The notes beneath the pieces are model-generated. The model searched no databases. It saw only the letters and a list, made by a program, of their open reading frames with translations, and had not been told where the DNA came from. Shown here piece by piece: positions 53,476 through 61,589 of a DNA stretch of 64,000 nucleotides. The stretch is taken from contig JAFDVS010000074.1 of the NCBI GenBank assembly GCA_018268935.1, positions 1 to 64,000 on the forward strand, given 5' to 3'. The translations under genes and the position numbers were made by a program. Within the stretch, counting starts at the first letter, position 1, and every line of letters begins with the position of its first letter. The DNA comes from Acidobacteriota bacterium. Lineage in GTDB: Bacteria; Acidobacteriota; Terriglobia; Bryobacterales; Bryobacteraceae.

Positions 53476-54617
53476 GAACTTTGATGAAACTCCTGATATT
53501 TGCCGCCATCACCTTCGCCGCGGCCGCGCAGCGAACGCCCGCGCCGGCCTTCTACGAGGACACGAACAACATTCCGGTTTCGCCGGAGGTTCATGCGGAC
53601 CGCCGCGTGACCTTCCGCCTGTTCGCGCCCGAAGCCAGCGAGGTTCTGCTGATGGGTTCGCCCGGGATTCTTGAGTTCACCAAGAAGCCGTTGCCGCTGA
53701 CAAAAGGCGAGAAGGGCATTTGGAGCCTGACCATCGGGCCGCTGCCCTCCGGCTTCTACACCTATGGATACGCCATCGACAAGGGTCTGCGTATGCCCGA
53801 TCCGTCGAACCCGAATCTCGAACTGAGGCGGTGGGGCGCCACCAGCAGTTTTATTGTTCCTGGCGCGGAGAAGGCGGTGATGGAAGCGCGTCCCGTGCCC
53901 CACGGAACGGTTCACGTAAACTTCTACGATTCGGCCAACCTCAACACGCAGCGGATGGTTTACGTCTACACGCCGCCCGGATATGAAACCGGCAGGCAGA
54001 AGTATCCGGTGCTCTACCTGCTGCACGGCAACGGGCAGATCGAAGCCTCCTGGACGTGGACCGGGCGCGCGAATGTCATTCTCGACAACCTGCTGGCCGA
54101 TGGCAAGATCAAGCCGATGGTGGTGGTGATGCCCTTCGGCCACGTGCAGCGCGAGATCAAGACAGCAGCCAACGCGCCCGCGCCGGCAATCGGCGCCGAC
54201 ATGGCAGCCATCGAGAAGGAATTGATGACGGCGGTGAAACCGATGGTGGAGGCGAAGTACCGTGTGCTGACGGACCGCAACCATCGCGCGATAGGCGGAC
54301 TGTCGATGGGCGCGGCACAGTCGCTCACCATCGGCTTGCACAACATTGACCATTTCGCCTACATCGCCGCATTCAGCGGCGCCGCCAATCGCGCTGAGTG
54401 GGAGAAGGCGGATCCAGAGATGTTGAACAGGAAGCTGAAAGTGTTATGGCTGGGCTGCGGCACGGAGGACTTCGCCTACCCGGGCGTGAAAGGCATGGCG
54501 GAATTGTTCAGCAAGCGGAACGTGAAGCATGTCTGGAATGAGTCCGGCGCGGGACACAGTTGGCCGAACTGGCAGGTTTATCTTTCGAAGTACGCACAGT
54601 TGCTGTTTCGGGATTAG
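53472..54617 (+). CDS. Exported esterase with N-terminal E-set domain (esterase C)
   Basis: A 381-residue relative of esterase A. The ATG at 53472 overlaps the preceding stop; a second in-frame ATG at 53484 would give MKLLIFAAITFAAAAQ, also a good signal peptide. The E-set domain is at about 35-115 (VTFRLFAPEASEVLLMGSP). The catalytic domain follows: nucleophile Ser in IGGLSMGAAQS (about 275) and His in ESGAGHSWPNW. Likely a feruloyl or acetyl esterase acting outside the cytoplasm. Last gene of the rightward operon. Confidence 0.87.
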   Translation: MRTLMKLLIFAAITFAAAAQRTPAPAFYEDTNNIPVSPEVHADRRVTFRLFAPEASEVLLMGSPGILEFTKKPLPLTKGEKGIWSLTIGPLPSGFYTYGYAIDKGLRMPDPSNPNLELRRWGATSSFIVPGAEKAVMEARPVPHGTVHVNFYDSANLNTQRMVYVYTPPGYETGRQKYPVLYLLHGNGQIEASWTWTGRANVILDNLLADGKIKPMVVVMPFGHVQREIKTAANAPAPAIGADMAAIEKELMTAVKPMVEAKYRVLTDRNHRAIGGLSMGAAQSLTIGLHNIDHFAYIAAFSGAANRAEWEKADPEMLNRKLKVLWLGCGTEDFAYPGVKGMAELFSKRNVKHVWNESGAGHSWPNWQVYLSKYAQLLFRD

Positions 54618-54961
54618 CAACCTTGGCGATGAAGAATGGAGGTTGGCGAGCGGCTACTCGAGGATTTCGCCGGTGATCTGGAATACCATCCCAAGCGCGG
54701 TTTGCTCAACCTCTGCAATAGTCCAACCCATCCAAACGAAAAGCCCTTCCTACGGGCTTCCTGCTGGCTGCACAGATGCTGCAGGATTTCGGTGCGGGCC
54801 CGATGCTGCTCACATCCGTGCTGAAGACTGTCCGGAGGGTCAACGAATCCTGGGCAGTGGCCGGCGTTGCCTTTTTTTCATAGGCGCAGCTTTTTTCGGC
54901 CTCGGTTGGGGTCTCCGCAAGTTGAGGCCCTCAACCCACCCGTAGCAACGGCGATCCTGGC
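54618..54961. other. 344-base region without an intact gene
   Basis: Only short frames are present. One plus-strand frame (about 54758-54875) reads LLAAQMLQDFGAG and VRRVNESWAVAGVA, which looks coding-like but is out of frame with anything upstream and stops soon after, so it may be a decayed gene. The stretch also holds AAGCCC/GGGCTT (54741-54759) and the terminator-like stem at 54853-54878. Nothing identifiable otherwise. Confidence 0.5.
54853..54878 (+). terminator. Candidate intrinsic terminator
   Basis: GGCAG (54853-54857) pairs with TTGCC (54867-54871, one G-T pair) and is followed by seven T (54872-54878). It is 235 bases beyond the esterase C stop. The stem is short, so it is only a candidate. 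Confidence 0.42.
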
Positions 54962-55963
54962 ATGATAGAGGCGATGCTGCAAGCCATACTGTACGGCGCG
55001 GGGGACCTGCGCCTGGAACAACTGCCACTCGATCCGGATTCGATCGCCGCCGATGAAGTGTATGTCGAAACCGAAGTTTCCGCACTGTCGACCGGCACGG
55101 ACCTCGGTAATTACCTCGGGCGGTCCACCGAGATTCCCAGTGCCCCGGACTATCCGCGTTGGGTGGGATACTCCAATGCCGGTGTCGTGCGCCGCGTGGG
55201 TAGCGCCGTGCATGGACTCAGCGAAGGGATGCGCATCTTCACTCCGAAGCCGCATCAATCGGCGTTTGTAATGAAAGGCGCCGATCCTTATTCGCGTATC
55301 CCGGAGAACGTGAGCAGCGAACAGGCCTCGCTGACTTACCTCACAACGCTCGGCGTGAATGCCTTGCGGCATGCGCGCTACGAGCCGGGGGAAAGCGTCG
55401 CGGTAGTGGGATTGGGCGTGATCGGACTGGCCACCTGCGCAATCGCGCGGGCGATGGGTGCTCAAGTGCACGCGGTGGCGAATGCGCGGAACCGCGCGGA
55501 GTTGGCGGCGCGCGTGGGCGCCCATCATATTTATATCGCCGGAGAAAACGCGTTGCCCAAGGAGATCGACGTGGTGGTGCTGACGGCGAATCCATGGCGC
55601 GCCTATCGCGATTCCATCGACATGTGCCGCTATGGCGCGCGCATCAGTATTCTCGGTTTCCCCGGCCGCGCGGAAGCTCCGCCATCCTTCAATCCCTTTG
55701 ATCCGCAATGGTTCTATGGGAAACAATTGACGCTGATTGGCGCCGGATTCGCGCCGCGCGTGGATTGCAAGCCGTCCGAAATCCGGTTCAATCTGCGACG
55801 GAATTGGGATTTCGTGTTGGAGTCGATGGGCACAGGCGCGGTCAATCTGGAACCTGTCATTTCGCACAGGATTCCCGCTCCGCGAATGGTGGAGGCATAC
55901 GAAATGGCCAAGGCCCATTCGAAGGAACTGGTGGCCGCGGTGTTTGACTGGCGCGGCGTTTAG
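54962..55963 (+). CDS. Medium-chain dehydrogenase/reductase (zinc-free MDR-like)
   Basis: A 333-residue protein with a GroES-like N-terminal half and a Rossmann domain (VAVVGLGVIGLATCAIARAMGAQV, about residue 145). The catalytic-zinc position reads STGTD instead of CGTD, and no four-Cys structural zinc lobe is present, so it is a zinc-free or atypical MDR. Similar proteins include threonine dehydrogenase-like sugar dehydrogenases. An alternative start is ATG at 54974, giving MLQAILYGAGD. It overlaps the convergent aminotransferase by 4 bases. Confidence 0.82.
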   Translation: MIEAMLQAILYGAGDLRLEQLPLDPDSIAADEVYVETEVSALSTGTDLGNYLGRSTEIPSAPDYPRWVGYSNAGVVRRVGSAVHGLSEGMRIFTPKPHQSAFVMKGADPYSRIPENVSSEQASLTYLTTLGVNALRHARYEPGESVAVVGLGVIGLATCAIARAMGAQVHAVANARNRAELAARVGAHHIYIAGENALPKEIDVVVLTANPWRAYRDSIDMCRYGARISILGFPGRAEAPPSFNPFDPQWFYGKQLTLIGAGFAPRVDCKPSEIRFNLRRNWDFVLESMGTGAVNLEPVISHRIPAPRMVEAYEMAKAHSKELVAAVFDWRGV

Positions 55964-57123
55964 GCGCCGAAATATTTGTGCATGCGGTCCAGGGCTTCCA
56001 TCAGATTTTCGTAGCTGTTGGCGATGGAGAATCGCAGGTAGCCCTGGCCGTACTCACCGAAAGCGGTACCGGAAAGACAGGCAACACCCGCATCCTGCAG
56101 CAGCGCGTTGGCCAGTTCTTTCGATTCGCGGCCCGTGCCCTTGATGTTGGGAAAAGCGTAGAACGCGCCTTCGGGGATATTGCAGCGGAAACCGGGCAGC
56201 GCATTCAAGCCGGCCACGAAGGCATCGCGGCGGCGGCGGAATTCGGCCACCATGTGATCCACTTCGGTCTGCGGCCCGGTGAGCGCGGCAAGCCCCGCCC
56301 GCTGAGTGAAACTGGCGGTGCAGGAATTGGAATTCACCATCAGCTTGCTCACCGCTTCAGCCAGCCATGCAGGCATGACTCCGTAGCCGAGACGCCAGCC
56401 GGTCATGGCGTAGGTTTTGGAGAACCCATCGAGGATGATGGTCTTTTCCAGCATGCCGGGCTCGGAGGAAATAGAACTCGGTTTCTGACCGAAGTAAATG
56501 CGGGTGTAGATTTCGTCGGAGAGCACCATCAGGTTGCGGTCGCGAACCAGGTTGGCGATCTCGACAATATCCTCGTGCGGGATCACGCCGCCGGTGGGAT
56601 TCTGCGGTGAGTTGAGGATCAGCAATTTCGTTTTGTCACTGATGCTCTTGCGAAGAATATTGAGATCGAAGGAAAAGCTGCGGTCTTCCAGCAACGGGAT
56701 GGGAACGGGAACGCCGCCGGCAAAGCGGATCATCGACTCGTAGATCGGAAACCCGGGATTGGGATAGATGACTTCGTCGCCCGGTTCGATGAGGGCCAGA
56801 ATGGGAAAGAAGATGATGGGTTTGCCGCCGGGCACGATGCACACATTTTCCACGGCGACGGGGATGCCGCGCGTGCTGCTGACGTAATTGGCGATGGCTT
56901 GACGGAAATCGGGAAACCCTGGCGTGGGGCCGTAATGCGTCCAGCCTTCATCAAGCGCCTTTTTGCCGGCGTCGATGACGTGTTGCGGGGTCTGAAAATC
57001 GGGCTCGCCGATTTCCAGGTGAATAATGGAGCGGCCTTGCGCTTCCAGCGCCTTGGCACGCTGCAGAACTTCGAATGCGCCTTCCACTAACAGGCGGTTC
57101 ATGCGGTCGGCTAGTTGGATCAT
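55960..57123 (-). CDS. Class I/II PLP aminotransferase (aspartate aminotransferase family)
   Basis: A 387-residue fold-type I enzyme. Motifs are HLEIGEPDFQTP, HYGPTPGFPDFRQAIA, LNSPQNPTGGV, LSDEIYTRIYF and the PLP lysine K236 in ILDGFSKTYAMTGWRLGY; the substrate-carboxylate Arg is in YLRFSIANSYEN. Amino-donor specificity is not readable. It is the last gene of a leftward operon, starting 2 bases after the OB-fold gene stop, so it probably processes the product or precursor of the thiolase step, by inference. Confidence 0.9.
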   Translation of the reverse strand: MIQLADRMNRLLVEGAFEVLQRAKALEAQGRSIIHLEIGEPDFQTPQHVIDAGKKALDEGWTHYGPTPGFPDFRQAIANYVSSTRGIPVAVENVCIVPGGKPIIFFPILALIEPGDEVIYPNPGFPIYESMIRFAGGVPVPIPLLEDRSFSFDLNILRKSISDKTKLLILNSPQNPTGGVIPHEDIVEIANLVRDRNLMVLSDEIYTRIYFGQKPSSISSEPGMLEKTIILDGFSKTYAMTGWRLGYGVMPAWLAEAVSKLMVNSNSCTASFTQRAGLAALTGPQTEVDHMVAEFRRRRDAFVAGLNALPGFRCNIPEGAFYAFPNIKGTGRESKELANALLQDAGVACLSGTAFGEYGQGYLRFSIANSYENLMEALDRMHKYFGA

Positions 57124-57124
57124 G

Positions 57125-57343
57125 TTATTTCTGAAAGACGGGAAATTGATTGCGGTATTCGAGGAAATTCACGCGGTCACCGATGGAGACCTTATCTCCC
57201 GCGATGCGCGCCGTGAGACGTCCGCCGCCGTCGAGAGCGACGATGGCGATCTGGTAGGGTGCTTCGTTGATGTATTGTTCGGGCGGCGAATAAACAGTGG
57301 TCTCGGTATAGATGACGCCGGAACCGGGATTGGTGGTGCTCAT
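57125..57343 (-). CDS. Small OB-fold protein, thiolase partner (DUF35 C-terminal type)
   Basis: A 72-residue protein that is a single OB-fold (YTETTVYSPPEQYINEAPYQIAIVALDGGGRLTARIAGDKVSIGDRV). Its pattern APYQIAIV.L..G.RL.A......IGD.V is that of the DUF35 OB-fold, normally preceded by a rubredoxin-like zinc ribbon that is absent here. DUF35 proteins channel acyl-CoA between thiolase and HMG-CoA synthase or stabilise thiolases. The ATG overlaps the thiolase stop (ATGA), strongly suggesting a direct partnership. Confidence 0.83.
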   Translation of the reverse strand: MSTTNPGSGVIYTETTVYSPPEQYINEAPYQIAIVALDGGGRLTARIAGDKVSIGDRVNFLEYRNQFPVFQK

Positions 57344-58503
57344 GCGGCGGCTCCCAGGATGGTGACGACGCAGGTGGCGCCTGAGCCGCCCAGGTTTTGC
57401 GCCAGCCCAAGCGAGTGATGCGCGAGTTGCCGCTCACCCGCCTGTCCGCGGATCTGCAGGGCGACATCGCACAGTTGCGCCACGCCGGTTGCGCCGACGG
57501 GATGCCCTTTGGACTTGAGCCCGCCGCTGGTATTCAACGGGCGCTCGCCTCCCAGCGAAGTGTGGCCATCAAAGCAGTAAGGGCCGCCTTCTCCTTTGGG
57601 ACAGAAGCCGAGATCCTCACTGGCGATGATCTCGGCGATGGTGAAGCAATCGTGGAGCTCAGCGAATTGAATATCTTTGGCGGAGACTCCAGCCATGCGG
57701 TAGGCTTTCTCACCGGCCTTGGCAACAGCGGCGAAGGTGGTGATGTCTTCTTTTTCGTCGAGTGCGAGACGGTCGGAGGTTTGCGCGATGCCGAGCACGC
57801 GCACGGGCTGAGACGTGAATTCAGCGGCACGCTCCAACGGCACGATGAGCACTGCGGCAGCGCCATCGCTGATCAGCGAGCAATCGTAAAGAGTGAGCGG
57901 ATCGGCGACCGGCTTGCCCTTGAGCGCCTGCTCCAGCGTGATCAGCTTCTTCAAATGAGCATCAGGATTCTTCGCCCCGTTGGCATGGTTCTTTACCGCG
58001 ACCGAAGCCAGATGCTCGCGCGTGGTGCCGTAGACGTGCATGTGGCGCCGGGCGATCATGGCGAACAAAGCGGGGAAGGTCGCCCCCGCGCGGATTTCGC
58101 CGCACAGGTCGCCGGCGGATGCCAGGATCTCGGTGACCTTCGGTGTCGGTTGCGAAGTCATCTTCTCCACACCGGCGGCAAGCACCACATCGTAGATCCC
58201 TGCAGCAACGCTCGACCATGCGTGAAAGAACGCCGACCCGCTGGAGGCGCAGGCGGCTTCAAAGCGCGTGCAAGGCACTCCCGTAATTCCTGCCCCGGAA
58301 GCCACGAACGGAGCGAGGTGATTCTGCCCCACGAACGAAGGCCCGGCGAAATTGCCGAGATAGAAAGCTTCCACTTGCGCGGGTGTGCAATGCGCGTCTT
58401 TGAGGGCTTTTTCGATGGCTTCGGTGGTGAGGGAACGAAGGTCGCGATCGGGGAACGCGCCGAAGGGCGTTTTCCCGACCCCTACGATAGCAACGGGTCG
58501 CAT
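57340..58503 (-). CDS. Thiolase-family (SCP-x type) acyltransferase
   Basis: A 387-residue thiolase. The nucleophile Cys is C85 in RFEAACASSGSAFFHAW. The HDCF element is in FAELHDCFTIAEI, and the C-terminal motif is SKGHPVGATGVAQ. The C-terminal Cys-GG active site common in biosynthetic thiolases is not evident, as in SCP2-type thiolases. It condenses or cleaves acyl-CoA. It overlaps the OB-fold gene and is preceded by a small zinc-knuckle protein gene (9-base gap), a four-gene leftward operon with the aminotransferase. Confidence 0.9.
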   Translation of the reverse strand: MRPVAIVGVGKTPFGAFPDRDLRSLTTEAIEKALKDAHCTPAQVEAFYLGNFAGPSFVGQNHLAPFVASGAGITGVPCTRFEAACASSGSAFFHAWSSVAAGIYDVVLAAGVEKMTSQPTPKVTEILASAGDLCGEIRAGATFPALFAMIARRHMHVYGTTREHLASVAVKNHANGAKNPDAHLKKLITLEQALKGKPVADPLTLYDCSLISDGAAAVLIVPLERAAEFTSQPVRVLGIAQTSDRLALDEKEDITTFAAVAKAGEKAYRMAGVSAKDIQFAELHDCFTIAEIIASEDLGFCPKGEGGPYCFDGHTSLGGERPLNTSGGLKSKGHPVGATGVAQLCDVALQIRGQAGERQLAHHSLGLAQNLGGSGATCVVTILGAAA

Positions 58504-58512
58504 ACCTTCATG

Positions 58513-58740
58513 TTACCTGCCCTGTTTCTTCTTTTCGAGGTTCCACAGACCGCGCGAGATCACACGGCCGCAGAACGGGCAGTAATTGAGCCCCACGTAG
58601 CTGGGGCGGGAGTCGCCGAAGACAAGGTGATATTCGGTGTCGATTTCCGTAATGATGCGCCCGTCGCGGAGCGAGTGCATGGGGCCGACTCGTACCATAT
58701 CGCGGTCGATCAGATCCTGAAGTTCCGTGCAGCAGACCAT
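58513..58740 (-). CDS. Small Cys-containing protein with CPFCG knuckle
   Basis: A 75-residue protein with MVCC at the N-terminus and NYCPFCGRVISRGLWNLEKK at the C-terminus. CxxCG is a zinc-ribbon half-site; the second pair is only CC at the N-terminus, so metal binding is possible but not certain. It is the first gene of the thiolase operon. Between the Cys groups is a plain beta-rich segment (HSLRDGRIITEIDTEYHLVF). Function unknown; it may supply the zinc part that the DUF35 OB-fold protein lacks, which is speculative. Confidence 0.65.
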   Translation of the reverse strand: MVCCTELQDLIDRDMVRVGPMHSLRDGRIITEIDTEYHLVFGDSRPSYVGLNYCPFCGRVISRGLWNLEKKKQGR

Positions 58741-58789
58741 GCGGGTATTCTTTCACGCAGGCGGGGAGCAAGGCAAAGGTTTCGCCGTG

Positions 58790-58795
58790 TAGAAT
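58790..58795 (+). promoter_or_regulatory. Candidate -10 box (TAGAAT)
   Basis: TAGAAT matches five of six -10 bases. It lies 7 bases before the ATG at 58803 with no SD between, so the transcript would begin at or near the start codon. No good -35 box is seen. Confidence 0.3.
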
Positions 58796-58802
58796 CGTGC
58801 TC

Positions 58803-59351
58803 ATGAAACTCACGCTGATGATGACGATAGCCGCGATTCTGGCCGCGCCCGTATTCGCGGAACGCACCAAGAAAGAGCTGGTGAAGGCAACCACGCCCGA
58901 ACAGGATGCAAAGGAAAACAGCGACGCGGTGCCGGACGTGTATGCCATCCCGGCGCAAATCAAGAATGTGTTGATCCTGCGCTTCAAGTACAAGGCGGAC
59001 CTGCTCGCCGGGATTGAAGAGATGGTGAAGAAGAACAAGATCCGCAACGCGGTGTTTCTTTCCGGAATCGGATCTGTCCGCAACTCCCACATTCACGGAG
59101 TGAGCAATCGCACCTTTCCTTCAAAAAACATGTTTGTGAAAGATGATTCAAACCCCGCGGATATCATCAGCATCAACGGCTACGTAATCGAAGGGCGGGT
59201 GCATGCCCACATGACGCTGGCCGACGATGAGAAAGCATTCGGCGGGCATATTGAACCGGGGAATCCCGTGTTTACGTTTGCCATCGTGACGCTGGGGATT
59301 CTGGAAGACAACGTAACCCTGGACAAAGTGGACGACAAGACGTATCGCTAA
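58803..59351 (+). CDS. Secreted PPC-domain (DUF296) protein
   Basis: The ATG at 58803 is used; a GTG at 58797 only adds two residues. The 182-residue protein starts with a signal peptide (KLTLMMTIAAILAAPVFA). The remainder is the PPC/DUF296 fold found in plant AT-hook proteins and bacterial DNA-binding-like proteins: LILRFKYKADLLAGIEEMV, FLSGIGSVRNSHI, and the family core GRVHAHMTLADDEKAFGGHIEPGNPVFTFAIV. The bacterial members are usually cytoplasmic, so export is unusual. The conserved His residues suggest metal binding. It overlaps the convergent beta-helix gene by 4 bases. Confidence 0.82.
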   Translation: MKLTLMMTIAAILAAPVFAERTKKELVKATTPEQDAKENSDAVPDVYAIPAQIKNVLILRFKYKADLLAGIEEMVKKNKIRNAVFLSGIGSVRNSHIHGVSNRTFPSKNMFVKDDSNPADIISINGYVIEGRVHAHMTLADDEKAFGGHIEPGNPVFTFAIVTLGILEDNVTLDKVDDKTYR

Positions 59352-60655
59352 CGCGGGCGCGCACCGGGGCGGCGGCGCTGCGTTGTCACTTCAAATGCGC
59401 CGATGGTTGGCGGACGGGCCCAGGGCTTGCCTTCGAGATCGGGCGCGTTGATCGCGGGCATTGGCCTGCCGGCTCCGCGGGCGGGGCTATCGGCAGCAAT
59501 GCGCGGGTCGTTGCCGGCAGTGTTGGCAAGAAGCGGATCGCGCTGGATGATGGAACTGGTTTCCGGTGGGATGTTATTGCCGAGGTTGGGACCGGCCCAC
59601 GCCGGGCTTTGGTCAGTGGCGTACCAAAGATTCGAGGCGAAGAGAAACGTTTCCGGAGCCGTGTCCGCACCGACGTTGACGAAGGTGCGAATGTCGCCCA
59701 TCTTGAACTGGATGATGTTGTTCACGAACTGTCCGTTGCGCGAAGGAGCAAAGCGCGGCGCTTTCGTTTCCTGCAGAATACGGACCACCCAGCTCTTCGG
59801 ATCGACGATGGTGTTGTGGGCGAACAGACAGCCATCGCAGCCCACATAGGCAATGTTCGTGCCGCTCATGGCGCCGTTGCGGAGGAAGAGGTTGGCGATG
59901 ACGCGGATGCGTGCGGCTTCGTGTGGTGCGTCGATAGGCCGGAAGAACGGCAGATCCGTTGAGCCGCCTGCATTCACCGCACGTCCGGGGATGTCGGAGA
60001 AAACATTGCCGTGGATCAGAACATCGGAACTGCCACCCTTGGTCTGCACCCCGCTGGCGACGGTGTCATGAAAGTAGTTGCCCGTGATGATGCCGTCGTG
60101 GCAGCCGACCATGTCGATGATCTCGCCACGATTGCAGCCTGAAACATTGGTCTTCGTCACCAGAAATTTGTCGACGCCGGAGAGCTTGATGCAATCATTG
60201 TTGCCGCCGGACCCGGACCCGGCGATGGTGAGATTGCGGAGGATGAGATGTTCCGTGGGAGTTTCGTAAGACCCGCCATCGTCAATATTGATGGCGTGTG
60301 TCGTGGAACCGCGCAACGTCAGCCCCTCAATCACGACGTAGCGGAGATCGCTACCGGCAAGGATGATGGAGGACCCGGCCGCGTCGAGCGTGACATCGCC
60401 TTCACCCGATATCGCGATCGGTTTGCCGGGTTCGCCTTTGAGGCCGGTGAGCGAGGTGGCGCCTTTGTAAGTGCCGGCGTGCAGCACGATACGTGTGCCA
60501 GGCGTCGCCTCGCGCACGGCGCGTTGCAGTGTATCTCCTCCGGGACTGACGTGCAGAGTGCGGGTATACACGATGCCCGTGTCGAAGGGCTCGGGCAGGG
60601 TTTGAGAGTACAGCGCCAGCGCCGGAACAATCAGCAGTAATCCTGTTTTATGCAT
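59348..60655 (-). CDS. Secreted right-handed beta-helix protein
   Basis: The ATG at 60655 gives 435 residues with a signal peptide (MHKTGLLLIVPALALYSQ); the longer frame is a shadow of the next gene. The mature protein has repeated beta-strand turns such as YVVIEGLTLRGSTTHAINIDDGG, KTNVSGCNRGEIIDMVGCHDGIITGNYFHDT and DVLIHGNVFSD, the parallel beta-helix of polysaccharide lyases and pectinases (PF13229 type). No lyase active-site residues can be assigned. Probably binds or cleaves an acidic polysaccharide outside the cell. Convergent with the PPC gene. Confidence 0.8.
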   Translation of the reverse strand: MHKTGLLLIVPALALYSQTLPEPFDTGIVYTRTLHVSPGGDTLQRAVREATPGTRIVLHAGTYKGATSLTGLKGEPGKPIAISGEGDVTLDAAGSSIILAGSDLRYVVIEGLTLRGSTTHAINIDDGGSYETPTEHLILRNLTIAGSGSGGNNDCIKLSGVDKFLVTKTNVSGCNRGEIIDMVGCHDGIITGNYFHDTVASGVQTKGGSSDVLIHGNVFSDIPGRAVNAGGSTDLPFFRPIDAPHEAARIRVIANLFLRNGAMSGTNIAYVGCDGCLFAHNTIVDPKSWVVRILQETKAPRFAPSRNGQFVNNIIQFKMGDIRTFVNVGADTAPETFLFASNLWYATDQSPAWAGPNLGNNIPPETSSIIQRDPLLANTAGNDPRIAADSPARGAGRPMPAINAPDLEGKPWARPPTIGAFEVTTQRRRPGARPR

Positions 60656-60698
60656 CGTGGTGGGCCTTGCGCCGTCAAGTGTAGCATTGAGGGCGATG

Positions 60699-60704
60699 TA
60701 TACT
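60699..60704 (+). promoter_or_regulatory. Candidate -10 box (TATACT) for the isochorismatase-like gene
   Basis: TATACT is one base from the consensus and 18 bases from the ATG at 60723. The short leader includes AGGTGAG, an acceptable SD. No good -35 box is seen. Confidence 0.35.
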
Positions 60705-60722
60705 GCACTGAAAGGTGAGCGC

Positions 60723-61589
60723 ATGAAATTGATCAGCCGTCGATCGCTGCTTTCGAGCATTCCCGCGGCCGCGCTATTGAGCGGGGCGCAGAATAATCCA
60801 CTGCCGAACCGTCCCAAGGTGCCTGGGACTTTGAGTCTGCGGGCAAGGCGCAGGACGAAAACGGGCGGGCCGTCGGAAGAAACGCTGCAATGGCCCGTGG
60901 CGAAGACGGCAATCGTCATTTGCGACATGTGGAACGGGCATCATTGCCAGTTGTCGGCGCAACGGGTAGCGGTGATGGCTCCACGGATGAACAAGGTGAT
61001 CACCGCGGCGCGGAGCAACGGCGTGATGATCATCCATTCACCCAGCGACACGATGAAGTTCTATGAGGGCACACCGCATCGCGAGCGGATGAAAAACGCT
61101 CCCACTGCGAAATCGCCGTTTCCCATCATCAACCGTTGCCCGCGTGTGCCCGATGAAGAGCGTAATTTCCCCATCGACGATGCGGCCGGCGGCTGTGATG
61201 ATCCGGTGGTGACGCCGTTCAGTGGGCCGCCCTATCCGTGGTCGCGGGAGCATCCGGCCATCGACGTGATCGGATTCGATGGCGTCAGCGAGAGCGGGCA
61301 GGAGATTTACAATTTCTGCAAACAGGAAGGCATCGACAAGATCGTGCTGATGGGCGTGCATACGAACATCTGCATTCTCAATCGCGGCTTCGGAGCGCGG
61401 CAGATGACCAGGCTGGGCTTCGACGTGGTGTTGGCGCGCGACCTGACCGACGCGATGTACGATCCACGGACGCGCCCCTTTGTGAGCCACACGCGCGGCA
61501 CGGAGTTAGTGATTGAACACATTGAACGCACCTGGTGCGCATCCATCCTAAGCGAAGATCTGACGCGCGTCGTGCCGGGCTCGGCTTAG
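60723..61589 (+). CDS. Exported isochorismatase-like cysteine hydrolase
   Basis: The ATG at 60723 follows AGGTGAG and gives a Tat-like signal (MKLISRRSLLSSIPAAALL), total 288 residues. The catalytic Asp is in AIVICDMWNGHHC, and the nucleophile Cys is C217 in GVHTNICILNRGFGARQ, the cysteine-hydrolase (isochorismatase-like) motif; the catalytic Lys is not clearly placed. Family members hydrolyse amides such as nicotinamide, N-carbamoyl or biuret compounds; the substrate here is unknown. It overlaps the convergent cytochrome gene by 4 bases. Confidence 0.82.
   Translation: MKLISRRSLLSSIPAAALLSGAQNNPLPNRPKVPGTLSLRARRRTKTGGPSEETLQWPVAKTAIVICDMWNGHHCQLSAQRVAVMAPRMNKVITAARSNGVMIIHSPSDTMKFYEGTPHRERMKNAPTAKSPFPIINRCPRVPDEERNFPIDDAAGGCDDPVVTPFSGPPYPWSREHPAIDVIGFDGVSESGQEIYNFCKQEGIDKIVLMGVHTNICILNRGFGARQMTRLGFDVVLARDLTDAMYDPRTRPFVSHTRGTELVIEHIERTWCASILSEDLTRVVPGSA

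Noticed and set aside
54898..54929. GGCCTC/GAGGCC inverted repeat
   Set aside because: Six-base arms in GC-rich DNA are expected by chance; no promoter or T-run alongside.
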